Of a DNA stretch of 64,000 nt, positions 46,175 to 55,645 are shown one piece after another (the stretch's first letter is position 1; every line of letters begins with the position of its first letter). The notes beneath the pieces are model-generated. The model was given only the letters and a program-made list of their open reading frames with translations. It ran no database searches and was not told where the DNA came from. Both the position numbers and the translations under genes were made by a program. This stretch comes from Rhodococcus sp. 06-462-5 (GTDB lineage Bacteria; Actinomycetota; Actinomycetes; Mycobacteriales; Mycobacteriaceae), in assembly GCF_002258315.1 (NCBI RefSeq), contig NZ_NOYD01000012.1, positions 246,937 to 310,936 on the forward strand. Direction: 5' to 3'.

Positions 46175-46607
46175 TGTTCGTCTCCTTGCGACGTAACCAG
46201 AACAACACCGGGCCGGCGATCAACCAGGTGACGACGATGACGGATCCGGCCGGAACGATAGCGACGGTAGCGTCTCGACCCGCGACGCGAACCAGCTCGA
46301 CGTCCGAGTCGGCCTTGTAGTACTCGACCTCGATGCGTTGACCGGCGATGAGGTTGGTGGGATACAGCACGCCGAGCGCCGGGTTGTGTGTCACGCCGTC
46401 GGGGGTGATGAAGCTGACGGCCGAGCGCAACTTGCCCGCGGACAGCACCTCGGCGGTGGCGGTGCCCTTGTCGGAATCGATGGTGACGTCGTTGCGCCAG
46501 GCTCCGACCACCAGAAGCACGGCAAGCACCGAAATCGCAACGGCGACCACGAGCACGACCAGCCGGGTCCTGTACAGCGTTCGGCTGGCTCTGTCGGTAT
46601 CGGTCAC
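46167..46607 (-). CDS. DUF3592-like membrane protein (Rv0556 type)
   Basis: A 146-residue protein with two helices (LVVLVVAVAISVLAVLLVVG and VIVVTWLIAGPVLFW) flanking an extracytoplasmic domain (GTATAEVLSAGKLRSAVSFI, QRIEVEYYKADSDVELVRVA), the DUF3592 layout. The GTG at 46607 is chosen because TAACCT ends 7 nt upstream. It occupies the place of Rv0556 beside mgtA. The function is unknown. Confidence 0.7.
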   Translation of the reverse strand: MTDTDRASRTLYRTRLVVLVVAVAISVLAVLLVVGAWRNDVTIDSDKGTATAEVLSAGKLRSAVSFITPDGVTHNPALGVLYPTNLIAGQRIEVEYYKADSDVELVRVAGRDATVAIVPAGSVIVVTWLIAGPVLFWLRRKETNNA

Positions 46608-46614
46608 AGCGATC

Positions 46615-46654
46615 AGGTTACTTCGCAGCCGACGCGACTCCGCTCGGGTAGCGT
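46615..46654. promoter_or_regulatory. Divergent leaderless promoter pair
   Basis: TAACCT (minus, 46620-46615) lies 7 nt before the DUF3592 GTG at 46607. TAGCGT (plus, 46649-46654) lies 8 nt before the DUF2505 ATG at 46663. Only 55 bp separate the two starts, so both promoters must sit here and their -35 regions would overlap. Confidence 0.5.
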
Positions 46655-46662
46655 CTGCACTC

Positions 46663-47166
46663 ATGTCGCGCAGCTTCGAGTTCACCGTCGAATCGTCCAA
46701 TCCCCCCGCCGACGTGCATGCAGCACTCACCAGCGAGGACCAGTGGCAGGCACGCTTCGCCAAAGCGAAGAAGACGGACGGATACGAGCTGACCAAGCAC
46801 GAGGACGGCGGCCTGACCGTCGACATCTCCGAAGAGGTCGGCACCTCCGAACTCCCCGGCTTCGTCACGAAGGTGATCAAGGGAAAGCTGATCGTCTCGC
46901 GCACCGATCACTGGGGACCGCTCGAGGGCGACCGGGCCGAGGGGACGCTGACCGGCGGCACCACCGGATTGCCCGCAAAGGTGAGAGGCACCCTGTCGTT
47001 GCGACCCAACGGCACCGGCGCGAAACTGATCGTCAAGGGTGACTCGACCGTGAAAATCCCGATCGTGGGCGGCAAGATCGAGGACCTGATCAACAAGATG
47101 ATCAAGGACATGATCGACCAGGAAACCGGCGAAACCCTCGAATGGGTTGCGGCGCAACAGGGTTAG
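46663..47166 (+). CDS. DUF2505 protein (START-like)
   Basis: A 167-residue soluble protein. It begins MSRSFEFTVESSNPPADVHA and has GTSELPGFVTKVIKGKLIVS, WGPLEGDRAEGTLTGGTTGL and a C-terminal amphipathic helix IEDLINKMIKDMIDQETGE. This is the DUF2505 family, related to START/polyketide-cyclase lipid-binding folds. The ATG has a -10-like hexamer 8 nt upstream. Its role is unknown; it may bind a lipid. Confidence 0.8.
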   Translation: MSRSFEFTVESSNPPADVHAALTSEDQWQARFAKAKKTDGYELTKHEDGGLTVDISEEVGTSELPGFVTKVIKGKLIVSRTDHWGPLEGDRAEGTLTGGTTGLPAKVRGTLSLRPNGTGAKLIVKGDSTVKIPIVGGKIEDLINKMIKDMIDQETGETLEWVAAQQG

Positions 47167-47312
47167 CAATTCCGGCGGCCTCGGCCTGCAATTTACGCTC
47201 TACTTCAGGACCCGAAACCGAGGACCGCCCGGGCCGCCTTCTGGAGTGGAGCATCCGCTGCGACAGGACCTCGGCGCATTCGGACCGCCATGTACTGAGT
47301 GACGCCGGCCAG

Positions 47313-47918
47313 TTACTCGGCGTAGGAAGGACAACGCTCAGCGAGAACCATCAGCCACTGCTGCCCACTGCCGGACATCTCGGATGTAATCGATACCGAC
47401 TCCCACACAGTCGGATCGAGGCGTGCGCGAACCTCCGGTTCCCGCCAGTACTTGAAGTAGCGCGGAAGATCGAGCTTTTCGTTACTCCATTCCTCGCCGT
47501 CGCCTTCTTTGAGGGTGAAAGCAAGCATCCCGCCGGGACGCAATGCCGCGGCTGCCTTGGCGATAACGGCATCGAACTGAAGCGAATTCAAATGCAGGAG
47601 GACAGCGTTGGCGAAGATTCCGTCGTACATCCCACCGAAAACGTCCGTGACGATGTCGAGCTTGCGAGCCGAGTAACCGTCCCTCTCCATCATGTCGACG
47701 AAAGCCGCCGCCCCGTCGCTCCGCTCGACCCGAAGACCACTGCGCTCGAGCTCGGCTGCGTGCCAACCGGGTCCACTTCCGAGTTCGAGCACCAGGCCCT
47801 CATCGACCTGTGCAACGAACTCATCGATGAACGGCTGCCACGCCCGCGTCGAATCGCGTCTCGTTCGCTGAACGTACAAATCAGCAGCCGATTCGTAACT
47901 CGTAAGGGTTCTATTCAC
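47313..47918 (-). CDS. Class I SAM-dependent methyltransferase
   Basis: A 201-residue methyltransferase: motif I LVLELGSGPGWHAAELE, acidic post-motif RVERSDGAAAF, GIFANAVLLHL and ALRPGGMLAFTLKEGDGEEW. The substrate is unknown. The gene seems a little less GC-rich than its neighbours and, with the DinB gene, interrupts the menD-to-mgtA order known from M. tuberculosis, so later acquisition is possible. Confidence 0.8.
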   Translation of the reverse strand: MNRTLTSYESAADLYVQRTRRDSTRAWQPFIDEFVAQVDEGLVLELGSGPGWHAAELERSGLRVERSDGAAAFVDMMERDGYSARKLDIVTDVFGGMYDGIFANAVLLHLNSLQFDAVIAKAAAALRPGGMLAFTLKEGDGEEWSNEKLDLPRYFKYWREPEVRARLDPTVWESVSITSEMSGSGQQWLMVLAERCPSYAE

Positions 47919-47955
47919 TCGTCAGCTCCTTAGTACGGTCGACCGAGTTCTGTGA

Positions 47956-48438
47956 TCAGGCCGCGAGAATCTGTTCACGAAGTATGTCGGCATGGCCGCA
48001 GTGGTGGGCCAGTTCTCTGAGCACCTGAAGATATACCCAGTGCACCGTACGAGGCCCGCTGCGATGACCCGTCACGACGGCATCGAGTGGCACGTCGGCT
48101 ACTACCGCTCGAGCAGTTTCGCACGCCTGTCTGTGCGCCGCGATGACACCGTCGATGGTGTCGTCATCGACGACGACGAAGGACTCCGCGGGATTGCGAA
48201 CCAGACCCAGCGCAACCCTGGTCCCACCCCCGATGCACTCCTCGAACCACACTCGCTGCATCCATGTCACATGCTTCAGCAATCCGAGAAGCGTTGTGGC
48301 AGAGGGAACCAATTGTCGGCGTGCCTGCTCCTCGGTGACACCATCGAGGGTTGCCTCGATCGCGATCCGGTAGTCCTCGATGAACGCCTCGAGCTGAGTA
48401 CGGTCATCGTCCACCAGTACCTCGAATGCACCCGTCAC
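47956..48438 (-). CDS. DinB-family protein (DUF664)
   Basis: A 160-residue four-helix DinB-like protein. It shows LVPSATTLLGLLKHVTWMQR with a candidate metal His, and LRELAHHCGHADILREQIL with a HxxxH-type pair. Such proteins are putative metal-dependent enzymes, some of them thiol transferases. The GTG start has AAGGGAAG upstream. It has no clear link with menD. Confidence 0.8.
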   Translation of the reverse strand: MTGAFEVLVDDDRTQLEAFIEDYRIAIEATLDGVTEEQARRQLVPSATTLLGLLKHVTWMQRVWFEECIGGGTRVALGLVRNPAESFVVVDDDTIDGVIAAHRQACETARAVVADVPLDAVVTGHRSGPRTVHWVYLQVLRELAHHCGHADILREQILAA

Positions 48439-48484
48439 AGGCTTCCCTTCCCAGCGAAGATTCGGTCGGGCACGTACACACGCC

Positions 48485-50095
48485 CTACAGACGCGCCCTG
48501 ATCGCCGCGTGCAGGTCCCGCAGTCCCGATCGCTCGGTGGTCACTTCCAGCACCCTGATTCCCGTGGCATGGCCGGTGAGTTCGGTTGCCAGATCAGCCA
48601 AGTCGACCAGTCGATGCTCCACGCGGTAGGCACCGCACAGCGCGCCGAGGTCCATGCCGTGGGGCGTGCCGAACACTCTCTCGAACACCCCCGCGTACTG
48701 CGGGTCGCCCTGTTCGAGGAGCTCGAAGATGCCGCCGCCGTCGTCGTTGGCGACCACGATCGTCAGGTCGTCGGGACGCGGTTCACCGGTGCCGATGAGC
48801 AGGCCCGCCGCATCGTGCAGAAAGGTCAGGTCACCGAGAAGTGCCACGGTGCGCCGCTTTCCGGCCATCGCGGCACCGATGGCCGTCGAGACGGTGCCGT
48901 CGATACCGGCCACGCCTCGGTTGGAGAGCACCTTCACGTCCGAGTTCGGAGTCGCCACCAGGGCCGCGTCGCGCACGGGGTTGGAGGCTCCGAGCACCAG
49001 CTGGTCTCCGGGCTGCAGCGCGGACATCACCACGTCGGCCACGTGCAGCCCCGTGGGCTTGGGATGCTCTCGAAGTTGTTCGTGCACAGCCAGTTCGGCC
49101 TTCTCGGACAGAGCGGCGCAACGCGCGATCCAGGCCGGGTCGGGAGCTCCGGTGGTCACTGCGCGCGTGCCGGTCGCCAGGACGTTGCCGGAGACGTCGG
49201 GCCAGCGCGGTCCGGTGGTGAGCGCGATGACGTCGACTGCGGGGTCGGCCAGCAGAGCCGAGACCTGGCGATGCAGCGTCGGCCGCCCGGTGATCACGGC
49301 CTGGCGCGGCTTCAGCTGCGCAAGAGCCAAGGGATGCAACGGGATTCCGTGCAGGGGTGCGGTCGGCTCGGCGACGGTCGGCAGCCCGGCCAGCTCGGGA
49401 CGCACGGCACCGCCGTGACCGGAGACGACCACGGTGTCGACCGTCAGATCCAGTTCGACGGGAACGTCCAGTGTCGCCTGGGTGGTGGAAGTCCACGGCA
49501 TTCCGTCGGGCCGGCCCTCCGGACGCGCGCCGGGGTCGCCGATCGCGGGTACCAGAGGCTCACGCAACGGGATGTCGAAGTGCACCGGCCCGGCGTTGCC
49601 GGAGCGAGCGCCGCGAGCCGCGGCGATGACCCGCGAGACCGCACTGCGCCACTGACTGTTCTGCTTGGGCCCTTCCTCGGCGAGCCCGAGGCTGATCGTC
49701 GCGCGAACTTGGGATCCGAAGAGGCCGAGCTGCTCGATGGTCTGGTTCGCGCCGGTGCCGAGCATCTCGTACGGGCGGTTGGCGCTGATGACGATCAGCG
49801 GAATGCGTGCGTAGTTCGCTTCGAGAACCGCAGGCCCCAGATTGGCCACCGCGGTTCCCGATGTCATCACCACGGGGACGGGCTGACCGCTGCCCAGGCT
49901 CAGGCCGATGGCCAGAAAGCCTGCGGTTCGCTCGTCGATCCGCATGTGCAACCGCAGGCGACCGGCGACGTCCGCCTCCTGCAACGCGAACGCCAACGGG
50001 GCGTTCCGCGAGCCGGGACACAACACGACGTCTCGGATCCCGCTGCGCGCCAGTTCGTCGACGACTGCGGTGGCCTGTGCGGTGGACGGATTCAC
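48485..50095 (-). CDS. menD: SEPHCHC synthase MenD
   Basis: A 536-residue thiamine-diphosphate enzyme that joins 2-oxoglutarate and isochorismate. It starts [20 protein letters not shown] at the GTG at 50095, matching M. tuberculosis MenD. Other segments are [60 protein letters not shown] and the ThDP-binding [21 protein letters not shown] weak hexamer CACTCT lies 7 nt before the start. Confidence 0.96.
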   Translation of the reverse strand: MNPSTAQATAVVDELARSGIRDVVLCPGSRNAPLAFALQEADVAGRLRLHMRIDERTAGFLAIGLSLGSGQPVPVVMTSGTAVANLGPAVLEANYARIPLIVISANRPYEMLGTGANQTIEQLGLFGSQVRATISLGLAEEGPKQNSQWRSAVSRVIAAARGARSGNAGPVHFDIPLREPLVPAIGDPGARPEGRPDGMPWTSTTQATLDVPVELDLTVDTVVVSGHGGAVRPELAGLPTVAEPTAPLHGIPLHPLALAQLKPRQAVITGRPTLHRQVSALLADPAVDVIALTTGPRWPDVSGNVLATGTRAVTTGAPDPAWIARCAALSEKAELAVHEQLREHPKPTGLHVADVVMSALQPGDQLVLGASNPVRDAALVATPNSDVKVLSNRGVAGIDGTVSTAIGAAMAGKRRTVALLGDLTFLHDAAGLLIGTGEPRPDDLTIVVANDDGGGIFELLEQGDPQYAGVFERVFGTPHGMDLGALCGAYRVEHRLVDLADLATELTGHATGIRVLEVTTERSGLRDLHAAIRARL

Positions 50096-50157
50096 AGTTT
50101 CCAGAGTGTCAGACGCTTCGGTCGGACGCCGCAACCGGGCTTTGACAGTATGAAGGT

Positions 50158-50745
50158 GTGCGTACAGTCTTTCGGCCCGACGAGGTCGCTCCCGGTCGCT
50201 TCTACCAGCTCCTGACCGCTTCGGTGGTCCCTCGGCCCATCGCCTGGGTCTCCACCGTCTCGGCCGACGGTGTGGCGAACCTCGCCCCCTACAGCTTCTT
50301 CACGGTCTCGTCGACTGTGCCGCCGGTCGTGCAGTTCACCTCGGTGACCCGCAAGGACAGTCTGCGCAACATCGAGGCCACCGGCGAGTTCGTCGTGAAT
50401 CTGGCCACTGCACCGTTGGTGGATCAGGTCAACAGCAGCTCGGCGAGCTTCGATCACGGCGTCAGCGAATTCGAGGCCGTCGGCATCGAGAGCGAGCCCA
50501 GCACCGTCGTGACGCCACCGCGCGTCGCGGCCGCACCGATCGCCATCGAGGCGACGCTGCATCGCGTCGTCGAGGTCGGCAACTGCTTCGTCGTCATGGG
50601 CAACGTCGTCGCACTGTCGGTGCGTCCCGAATATCTGGCCGAGGACGGCCTCCCCGAGTTCGACGCCATCGCCCCGCTGAGCCGGCTCGGCCGTTCCGAG
50701 TGGGGGCTGCCGCCCGAGGTTCGTGAGATCGAGCGGCCTTCTTGA
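50158..50745 (+). CDS. Flavin reductase-family protein
   Basis: A 195-residue split-barrel FMN-binding protein: [40 protein letters not shown] and [12 protein letters not shown]. This is the DIM6/NTAB or flavin reductase-like family. It overlaps the next gene by 4 nt and is divergent from menD. A role as a flavin-dependent oxidoreductase partner is likely; the substrate is unknown. Confidence 0.88.
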   Translation: MRTVFRPDEVAPGRFYQLLTASVVPRPIAWVSTVSADGVANLAPYSFFTVSSTVPPVVQFTSVTRKDSLRNIEATGEFVVNLATAPLVDQVNSSSASFDHGVSEFEAVGIESEPSTVVTPPRVAAAPIAIEATLHRVVEVGNCFVVMGNVVALSVRPEYLAEDGLPEFDAIAPLSRLGRSEWGLPPEVREIERPS

Positions 50746-51806
50746 TTCGCTGGTCGCTGCTGGTTCTCGTCACCGTCGGCCTGACCGTCGGCGCGGACGC
50801 TCTGGGGATTCCGTCGGCAGCTCTGTTCGTCGCGCTGCTGGTGGCGGTGATCTTCGCTCTCGCAGGCTGGGCACCGACCACGGGCACCGAGCGCGCTCCG
50901 CTGCCGCGACGGCTCGGCATGGTGGCTCAGGCGGTGCTCGGTGTCGAGATCGGAACGCTGGTGCAGCGAGACACGCTCAGTTCACTGGGCGACGCCTGGT
51001 TGCCGGTGCTGCTGGCCTGCGTCGGAACGCTTCTGTTGTCCATCGCCGCGGGCGCACTGCTGGGACTGCGCAAGGACATCGATTCACTGACCGGTGCGCT
51101 GGCACTGGTCGCGGGCGGCGCGTCGGGCCTGGTGGCCATCGCCCAGGAACTCGGCGGCGACGAACGCGTCGTCGCGGTGGTGCAGTACCTGCGGGTCGTT
51201 CTCGTCACCACCACCCTGCCGCTGGTGGCGACGCTGGTGTTCAGTGCCCAGCCCGGTCAGTCGACGATGCTCGCCGATTCCGGAGCTCCGCTGTACGTGG
51301 ACCTGGCCTTCGTGCTGGTCTGCGGCGGGGTGGGAGTCCTGCTCGCACTCGCGCTTCGATTTCCCGCTCCGGCCCTGCTGGGGCCGCTGATCGCCGCGAC
51401 GTGCGCCGACGTTGCCGGGGTGTCCTTCGACGCATCGGTTCCCACGTTGCTGCTGTGGGCGGCGTACATCGTGATCGGGTGGCAAGCGGGTCTGCGATTC
51501 ACCGTCGCGAGCCTGAAGTCCATCTCGCGGGTGCTGCCGTCCGCGTTGTTGCTCATCATCGCCGTCACCGTCGGGTGCGCGGTGCTGGGCCTGTGGTTGG
51601 CCTCTGCGACGGGCACCAGCGGATACGAGGGCTACCTCGCCACCACCCCCGGTGGGGTGTACGCGGTGTTGGCCATCGCGGCATCGACCGGAGCGAACGT
51701 GACGTTCGTCGTTGCCGCACAGATCATCCGAGTGTTCATGATGCTGTTCGCAGTGCCGATGGGAGCGAAGGTCGTCCAGCACTACCGACGGGATCGACCC
51801 GAGTGA
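50742..51806 (+). CDS. AbrB-family membrane transporter
   Basis: A 354-residue membrane protein with about ten helices and an internal duplication: GMVAQAVLGVEIGTLV and IVIGWQAGLRFTVASL are equivalent positions, each followed by a Gly-rich GGASGLVAIAQELGGD or TTPGGVYAVLAIAA segment. It belongs to the AbrB (putative ammonia monooxygenase) family, whose substrate is unclear. The TTG start is coupled to the flavin reductase gene. Confidence 0.85.
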   Translation: MIRWSLLVLVTVGLTVGADALGIPSAALFVALLVAVIFALAGWAPTTGTERAPLPRRLGMVAQAVLGVEIGTLVQRDTLSSLGDAWLPVLLACVGTLLLSIAAGALLGLRKDIDSLTGALALVAGGASGLVAIAQELGGDERVVAVVQYLRVVLVTTTLPLVATLVFSAQPGQSTMLADSGAPLYVDLAFVLVCGGVGVLLALALRFPAPALLGPLIAATCADVAGVSFDASVPTLLLWAAYIVIGWQAGLRFTVASLKSISRVLPSALLLIIAVTVGCAVLGLWLASATGTSGYEGYLATTPGGVYAVLAIAASTGANVTFVVAAQIIRVFMMLFAVPMGAKVVQHYRRDRPE

Positions 51807-51828
51807 ATCGACGCGACCCCATTCATAG

Positions 51829-51847
51829 TTAGGGTCCACTAATCTCA
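51829..51847 (+). promoter_or_regulatory. Iron-box-like operator and leaderless -10
   Basis: TTAGGGTCCACTAATCTCA matches the DtxR/IdeR consensus TTAGGTTAGGCTAACCTAA at 13 of 19 positions. Within it TAATCT (51840-51845) is a TAnnnT -10 hexamer 7 nt before the ATG at 51853. Binding here would block transcription of the siderophore-interacting protein when iron is high. Confidence 0.5.
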
Positions 51848-51852
51848 CCGGC

Positions 51853-52683
51853 ATGGCCAAGTACCTCAAACCCGATCACCCGGCGTTCTACCGTCTGCAC
51901 GTTCTCGCATCCGAACGGATCAGTTCCGGTTTCGTCAGAATCACCCTCGGAGGCGAGTCGCTCTCGGACTACCGCTACATGGGCTACGACCAGTGGTTTC
52001 GACTGTTCCTGCCACAGCCGGGGCAGCGTGAACCCCGCATACCCAGCACGACCTCCAAACTCTGGTACGCCCAGTATCTGACCTTCTCCAAGGACACCAA
52101 GCCGGTGGTCCGCAACTACACCGTCCGCGACTTCCGGCCCGCAGGCCAGGGCCGGGTCAGCGAGGGTGCGGAGATGGACGTGGACTTCGTCGTACACGGC
52201 AGTGAACACGGCGAAGCAGGTCCGGCGTCGTCGTGGGCTGCGCAGGCCGCTGCCGGGGACCGCGTCGCGATTCTCGACGAGGGACGCATCTACAACCCCG
52301 ACACCGAATCCTCATGGCAGTTGCTCGTCGGCGACGAGAGCGCAGCTCCGGCCATTCTCGGAATACTGCGATCCTCGGCCGAGGACCTGCGGGCCGTGGT
52401 GTTCATCGAAGTCCCCACCGAGGCCGACGTCCAGCATCACCACGTGCCCTCAGGCGTCGAGCTGAACTGGATCGTGCGCCCCAATGCGCATGCCAAGCCC
52501 GGTGATGCGGCACTGGCCGCCGTGCAGAAAGCCGAACTTCCCGGCGGCACCCCGTTCGTCTACGTGGCGGGCGAGCAGGGCTTGGCGACGGGCCTGCGCA
52601 GATACCTGGTGAACGAACGCGCAGTACCGAAATCCAGCATCTGCTTCACCGGATACTGGAAGTTCGGTAAAGCCGCCGGATAG
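51853..52683 (+). CDS. Siderophore-interacting protein (ferric-siderophore reductase)
   Basis: A 276-residue FAD-dependent reductase. Its N-terminal FAD barrel has YDQWFRLFLPQPGQREPRIP and RNYTVRDFRP (R-x-Y-S/T-type). Its C-terminal domain shows LLVGDESAAPAILGIL and VYVAGEQGLATGLRRYLV, and the end is ICFTGYWKFGKAAG. Such proteins release iron from ferric siderophores in the cytoplasm. The upstream iron-box-like site supports this. It is not next to a siderophore locus. Confidence 0.9.
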   Translation: MAKYLKPDHPAFYRLHVLASERISSGFVRITLGGESLSDYRYMGYDQWFRLFLPQPGQREPRIPSTTSKLWYAQYLTFSKDTKPVVRNYTVRDFRPAGQGRVSEGAEMDVDFVVHGSEHGEAGPASSWAAQAAAGDRVAILDEGRIYNPDTESSWQLLVGDESAAPAILGILRSSAEDLRAVVFIEVPTEADVQHHHVPSGVELNWIVRPNAHAKPGDAALAAVQKAELPGGTPFVYVAGEQGLATGLRRYLVNERAVPKSSICFTGYWKFGKAAG

Positions 52684-52705
52684 CACTGGATTAGTGTCAT
52701 CTCAC

Positions 52706-54103
52706 ATGTCCGGCTTGGGAAAAGGTCACACGGTCGTCACCGACTCGGTCGAGGTGGACGGCGCGTCGTTCGCCTCGCTGCGCGCCCGACCCCTCCCCCG
52801 CGCCGAACGCTACGAACTGGGTCGACGCCTGCGCGAGAAGGTACCGATCGCCTCCCTGGGTGACTGGGCGGCACCACTGGATCGACCCGACCCGGTCAAG
52901 CAGATCGAATACTCCCACCAGGGCCGCATCGAATGGCTGATACCGACGCGTCTCGAGCGGATGATCGAGTCCCCCTACGGCTTTCTGCGTGGCACGGCCA
53001 TCGTCATGGCCCGAGACGTGGCGATGCTGCCGTCGACCGGCATCAACCCGGTCATCAGCGGCGACGCCCACCTCGGCAACTTCGGCTTCTACGCCTCGCC
53101 GGAACGAGACCTCGTCATCGACCTCAACGACTTCGACGAGGCCCACCCGGGAGCCTGGGAGTGGGATCTACGACGCCTCGCCGCGAGCATCTGGGTGGCC
53201 GGCAGGCAGAACGGCCGTACCGAGGATCAGTGCCGAGACGCCGTCACCGCCTGTGTGTCCGCGTACCGAATCGAGGTGGCCAGACTTGCCGACGAGCCGC
53301 TGATGTCGCGTTCGTTCCAGCGTCTGACGGCCGAGAAGCTGCAGCGCGACGCCACCGAGGGGTCGCTGCGCAAGGAGATCAAACGCGCCACCAAGAAGGC
53401 GCGTCGACGCACCAGTGACCGCGTTCTGCCGCGTTTCACCGAGAAGCACGACGGCAAGCGCAGAATCGTCGAGGAGCCGCCGATCACCACGCGCATCTCG
53501 GCGAAGGACGAGGAACTTCTCGCCGTCGGACTGGACGAGTATCTGCTCACCCTCACCCCGCACTGGCGTCGAGTGCTCGGTGGATACACGTTGATCGACG
53601 TGGCGCACCGCGTGGTGGGCGTCGGCAGCGTCGGCCTGCGGGCGTACGTGGCTCTGCTCGAGGGCACCAGCGAGGACGACGTCGTGTTCCTGCAGCTCAA
53701 GCAGGCCAGACGTTCGGTGCTCGCGCCGTACGTGCACGGCGAGTCGGCCTGGCACGATCACCAGGGGCAACGCGTCGTCGAATATCAGCAGGATCTGCAG
53801 ACCGTCAGCGATCCGCTACTGGGCTGGACGACCATCGCCGGACGGCAGTACTACGTGCGGCAGTTCCGCAACATGAAGGGGACGATCGACCTGTCGTCGA
53901 TCGATGCACCCGCGCTGGTCGACTACGCACGGGTGGTGGGTCGTCTGCTGGCCAAGGGTCATGCGCGCACCAGTGGCGCGTCGATGATCTCGGGGTACAC
54001 CGGCGATTCCGATGCCCTCGAGGTGGCGTTGTGCCGCTTCGCGCAGCTGTACGCGGATCAGACGGAAGCCGACTGGGAGTGCCTACGGCAGTGGCGTGGT
54101 TGA
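52706..54103 (+). CDS. DUF2252 family protein
   Basis: A 465-residue protein of the DUF2252 family, which has a kinase-like fold. Recognisable are VISGDAHLGNFGFYASPERD and the Asp motif VIDLNDFDEAHPGAWEWDL, reminiscent of an aminoglycoside-phosphotransferase active site, and later FLQLKQARRSVLAPYV. The ATG at 52706 is preferred (TAGTGT ends 8 nt upstream); a GTG at 52694 is possible. The last codons fall inside a large inverted repeat. The substrate is unknown. Confidence 0.82.
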   Translation: MSGLGKGHTVVTDSVEVDGASFASLRARPLPRAERYELGRRLREKVPIASLGDWAAPLDRPDPVKQIEYSHQGRIEWLIPTRLERMIESPYGFLRGTAIVMARDVAMLPSTGINPVISGDAHLGNFGFYASPERDLVIDLNDFDEAHPGAWEWDLRRLAASIWVAGRQNGRTEDQCRDAVTACVSAYRIEVARLADEPLMSRSFQRLTAEKLQRDATEGSLRKEIKRATKKARRRTSDRVLPRFTEKHDGKRRIVEEPPITTRISAKDEELLAVGLDEYLLTLTPHWRRVLGGYTLIDVAHRVVGVGSVGLRAYVALLEGTSEDDVVFLQLKQARRSVLAPYVHGESAWHDHQGQRVVEYQQDLQTVSDPLLGWTTIAGRQYYVRQFRNMKGTIDLSSIDAPALVDYARVVGRLLAKGHARTSGASMISGYTGDSDALEVALCRFAQLYADQTEADWECLRQWRG

Positions 54104-54166
54104 GTGCCGCAGGGGGCACGGGAGCGGAGCCTGCGGAGTGACCCGCAGGCTCCGACCACGCCACTG
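54089..54166. repeat. Compound inverted repeat at the end of the DUF2252 gene
   Basis: Outer arms CAGTGGCGTGGT (54089-54100) and ACCACGCCACTG (54155-54166) are a perfect 12-bp pair. Inside, GGAGCCTGCGG (54126-54136) and CCGCAGGCTCC (54143-54153) form a perfect 11-bp hairpin. The element includes the stop codon of the plus-strand gene and ends 11 bp before the convergent gene. It probably terminates both. It shares features with 34796-34841 and 58369-58385. Confidence 0.8.
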
Positions 54167-54177
54167 CGCGGAGCGCA

Positions 54178-54621
54178 CTACGCGTGCTTGGCGACCAGGT
54201 CACCCACGCGAGGCAGTGCCTCGGTGACGTTCTTCTTCGCCGAGCCACGCAGGCTGCCGTAGAACTTCTTGACGACGGACTTGTCGGTCTCCTCGATGCG
54301 CGCATCGGTGACCGCGAGCAGCGCGTCGGATGCGGCGTCGCCGTTGGCGACGAGGTAGTCACCGAACGTGCCCTGGGGGGCAGCGTTGTACGACTGCCAG
54401 AACGGGTCGAGCTTGTCGACGAAATCGGGCCACAGAGCCGAGACCGCGCTGTCGATGTACGACGGCCCGACCTTCTTCACTGCGCCGTATCCCCCCTTGA
54501 CCGCGAGACCACTCGCGCCCTTCTTGTCCGCGACCTCGGCGTCGATCAGTGCCAGGACATCGACGCGCAGAGCGTCGGCCTTCGACTCGTCGAGCAGCGA
54601 ATCCTTGAGTGCAGCAACCAC
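54178..54621 (-). CDS. DUF6918-like small protein
   Basis: A 147-residue helical protein starting at a GTG (54621) with GGGAGGAAG about 8 nt upstream. It contains ADKKGASGLAVKGGYGAVKK, SYIDSAVSALWPDFVDKLDP and a basic C-terminus SLRGSAKKNVTEALPRVGDL. From memory it belongs to an actinobacterial family of about 145 residues (DUF6918). No function is known and no signal or membrane segment is present. Confidence 0.7.
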   Translation of the reverse strand: MVAALKDSLLDESKADALRVDVLALIDAEVADKKGASGLAVKGGYGAVKKVGPSYIDSAVSALWPDFVDKLDPFWQSYNAAPQGTFGDYLVANGDAASDALLAVTDARIEETDKSVVKKFYGSLRGSAKKNVTEALPRVGDLVAKHA

Positions 54622-54673
54622 TTCGAACTTCCTCCCAGATGTGTCAGCGGCCCCACGCGGACCGGGCGCAAGA

Positions 54674-55645
54674 CTACCGCAGAAGGGCGTGGCAACGCCG
54701 AACTCGCTCGATCCACCACTGGGTGCGATCGGCGTCGGCATCGAGCTCGATCAGCGCCCGAGGGTCGGGTTCGAGGCTGCCGACCGGGTACGTTCCGTCG
54801 ACCACCTCCGGCGCCGGTGCCACGTCTCGAACGAACAGTGCGCCCGTTCCCAGACCGCAGGCGAACTCGAGGTGCGGCAGCGCCGCGGCAGCGGCCAGCC
54901 CCGACGAGATTCCCACCGCCGAATCCAGTGCACTCGACACCACCACCGGAACGCCGTACTCCCCCAGCTCGCCTGCGAGTTCGAGCACCGCGCGCATTCC
55001 GCCGAGCGGGGCGACCTTGAGCACCGCGATGTCGGCTCCGCCTGCTCGAACGACCTTCATCGGATCCTCGGCTCGGCGAATGCTCTCGTCCGCTGCCACG
55101 CGAACTCCCGGAGCCCTTCGACGAAGCTCGACGAGTTCGGCGACGGTGGCACACGGCTGCTCGGCGTACTCGAGCGGACCGTCGGCGGTCAGGGCCGTCA
55201 GTGCCGCTATTGCCTCGTCGACAGTCCAGCCGCCGTTGGCGTCGACACGAACGCGCGGAACCAGCTCGCGGACCGCGCGCACCCGGGCGACGTCGTCGGC
55301 GAGTGTCTGCCCCTTCTCGGCCACCTTCACCTTGGCCGTCTCGGCACCCGGAGACCGGCTCAGCACGGATGCCACCTCCGCGGCAGCCACGGCGGGAACG
55401 GTCGCGTTCACCGGGATGCGTCGGCGCAGTGGGCTCGGCGGTCCGTCCCACGCGGCCTCGATCGCCGACGCCAACCACGGAGCGGACTCGACGTCGTCGT
55501 ACTCGGGAAACGGAGAGAACTCACCCCACCCGGCCGGTCCGCGAACGAGCATCACTTCACGGGTGGTGATGCCGCGGAACTTGGTTCGCATGGGCATCGA
55601 GAGCACATGCGCGCCGTCCAGAACGTCGTCGATCGGGGGGATCAC
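54674..55645 (-). CDS. menC: o-Succinylbenzoate synthase
   Basis: A 323-residue enolase-superfamily enzyme. Catalytic residues are visible: Lys pair in AKVKVAEKG, metal ligands Asp in RVDANGGWT, Glu in YAEQPC and Asp/Glu in VAADESIR, and the second Lys in VLKVAPLGG. It dehydrates SHCHC to o-succinylbenzoate. The GTG at 55645 overlaps the thioesterase stop as GTGA. Corresponds to Rv0553. Confidence 0.95.
   Translation of the reverse strand: MIPPIDDVLDGAHVLSMPMRTKFRGITTREVMLVRGPAGWGEFSPFPEYDDVESAPWLASAIEAAWDGPPSPLRRRIPVNATVPAVAAAEVASVLSRSPGAETAKVKVAEKGQTLADDVARVRAVRELVPRVRVDANGGWTVDEAIAALTALTADGPLEYAEQPCATVAELVELRRRAPGVRVAADESIRRAEDPMKVVRAGGADIAVLKVAPLGGMRAVLELAGELGEYGVPVVVSSALDSAVGISSGLAAAAALPHLEFACGLGTGALFVRDVAPAPEVVDGTYPVGSLEPDPRALIELDADADRTQWWIERVRRCHALLR

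Noticed and set aside
48509..50215. A 568-codon plus-strand frame
   Set aside because: Antisense to menD, which has every expected motif.
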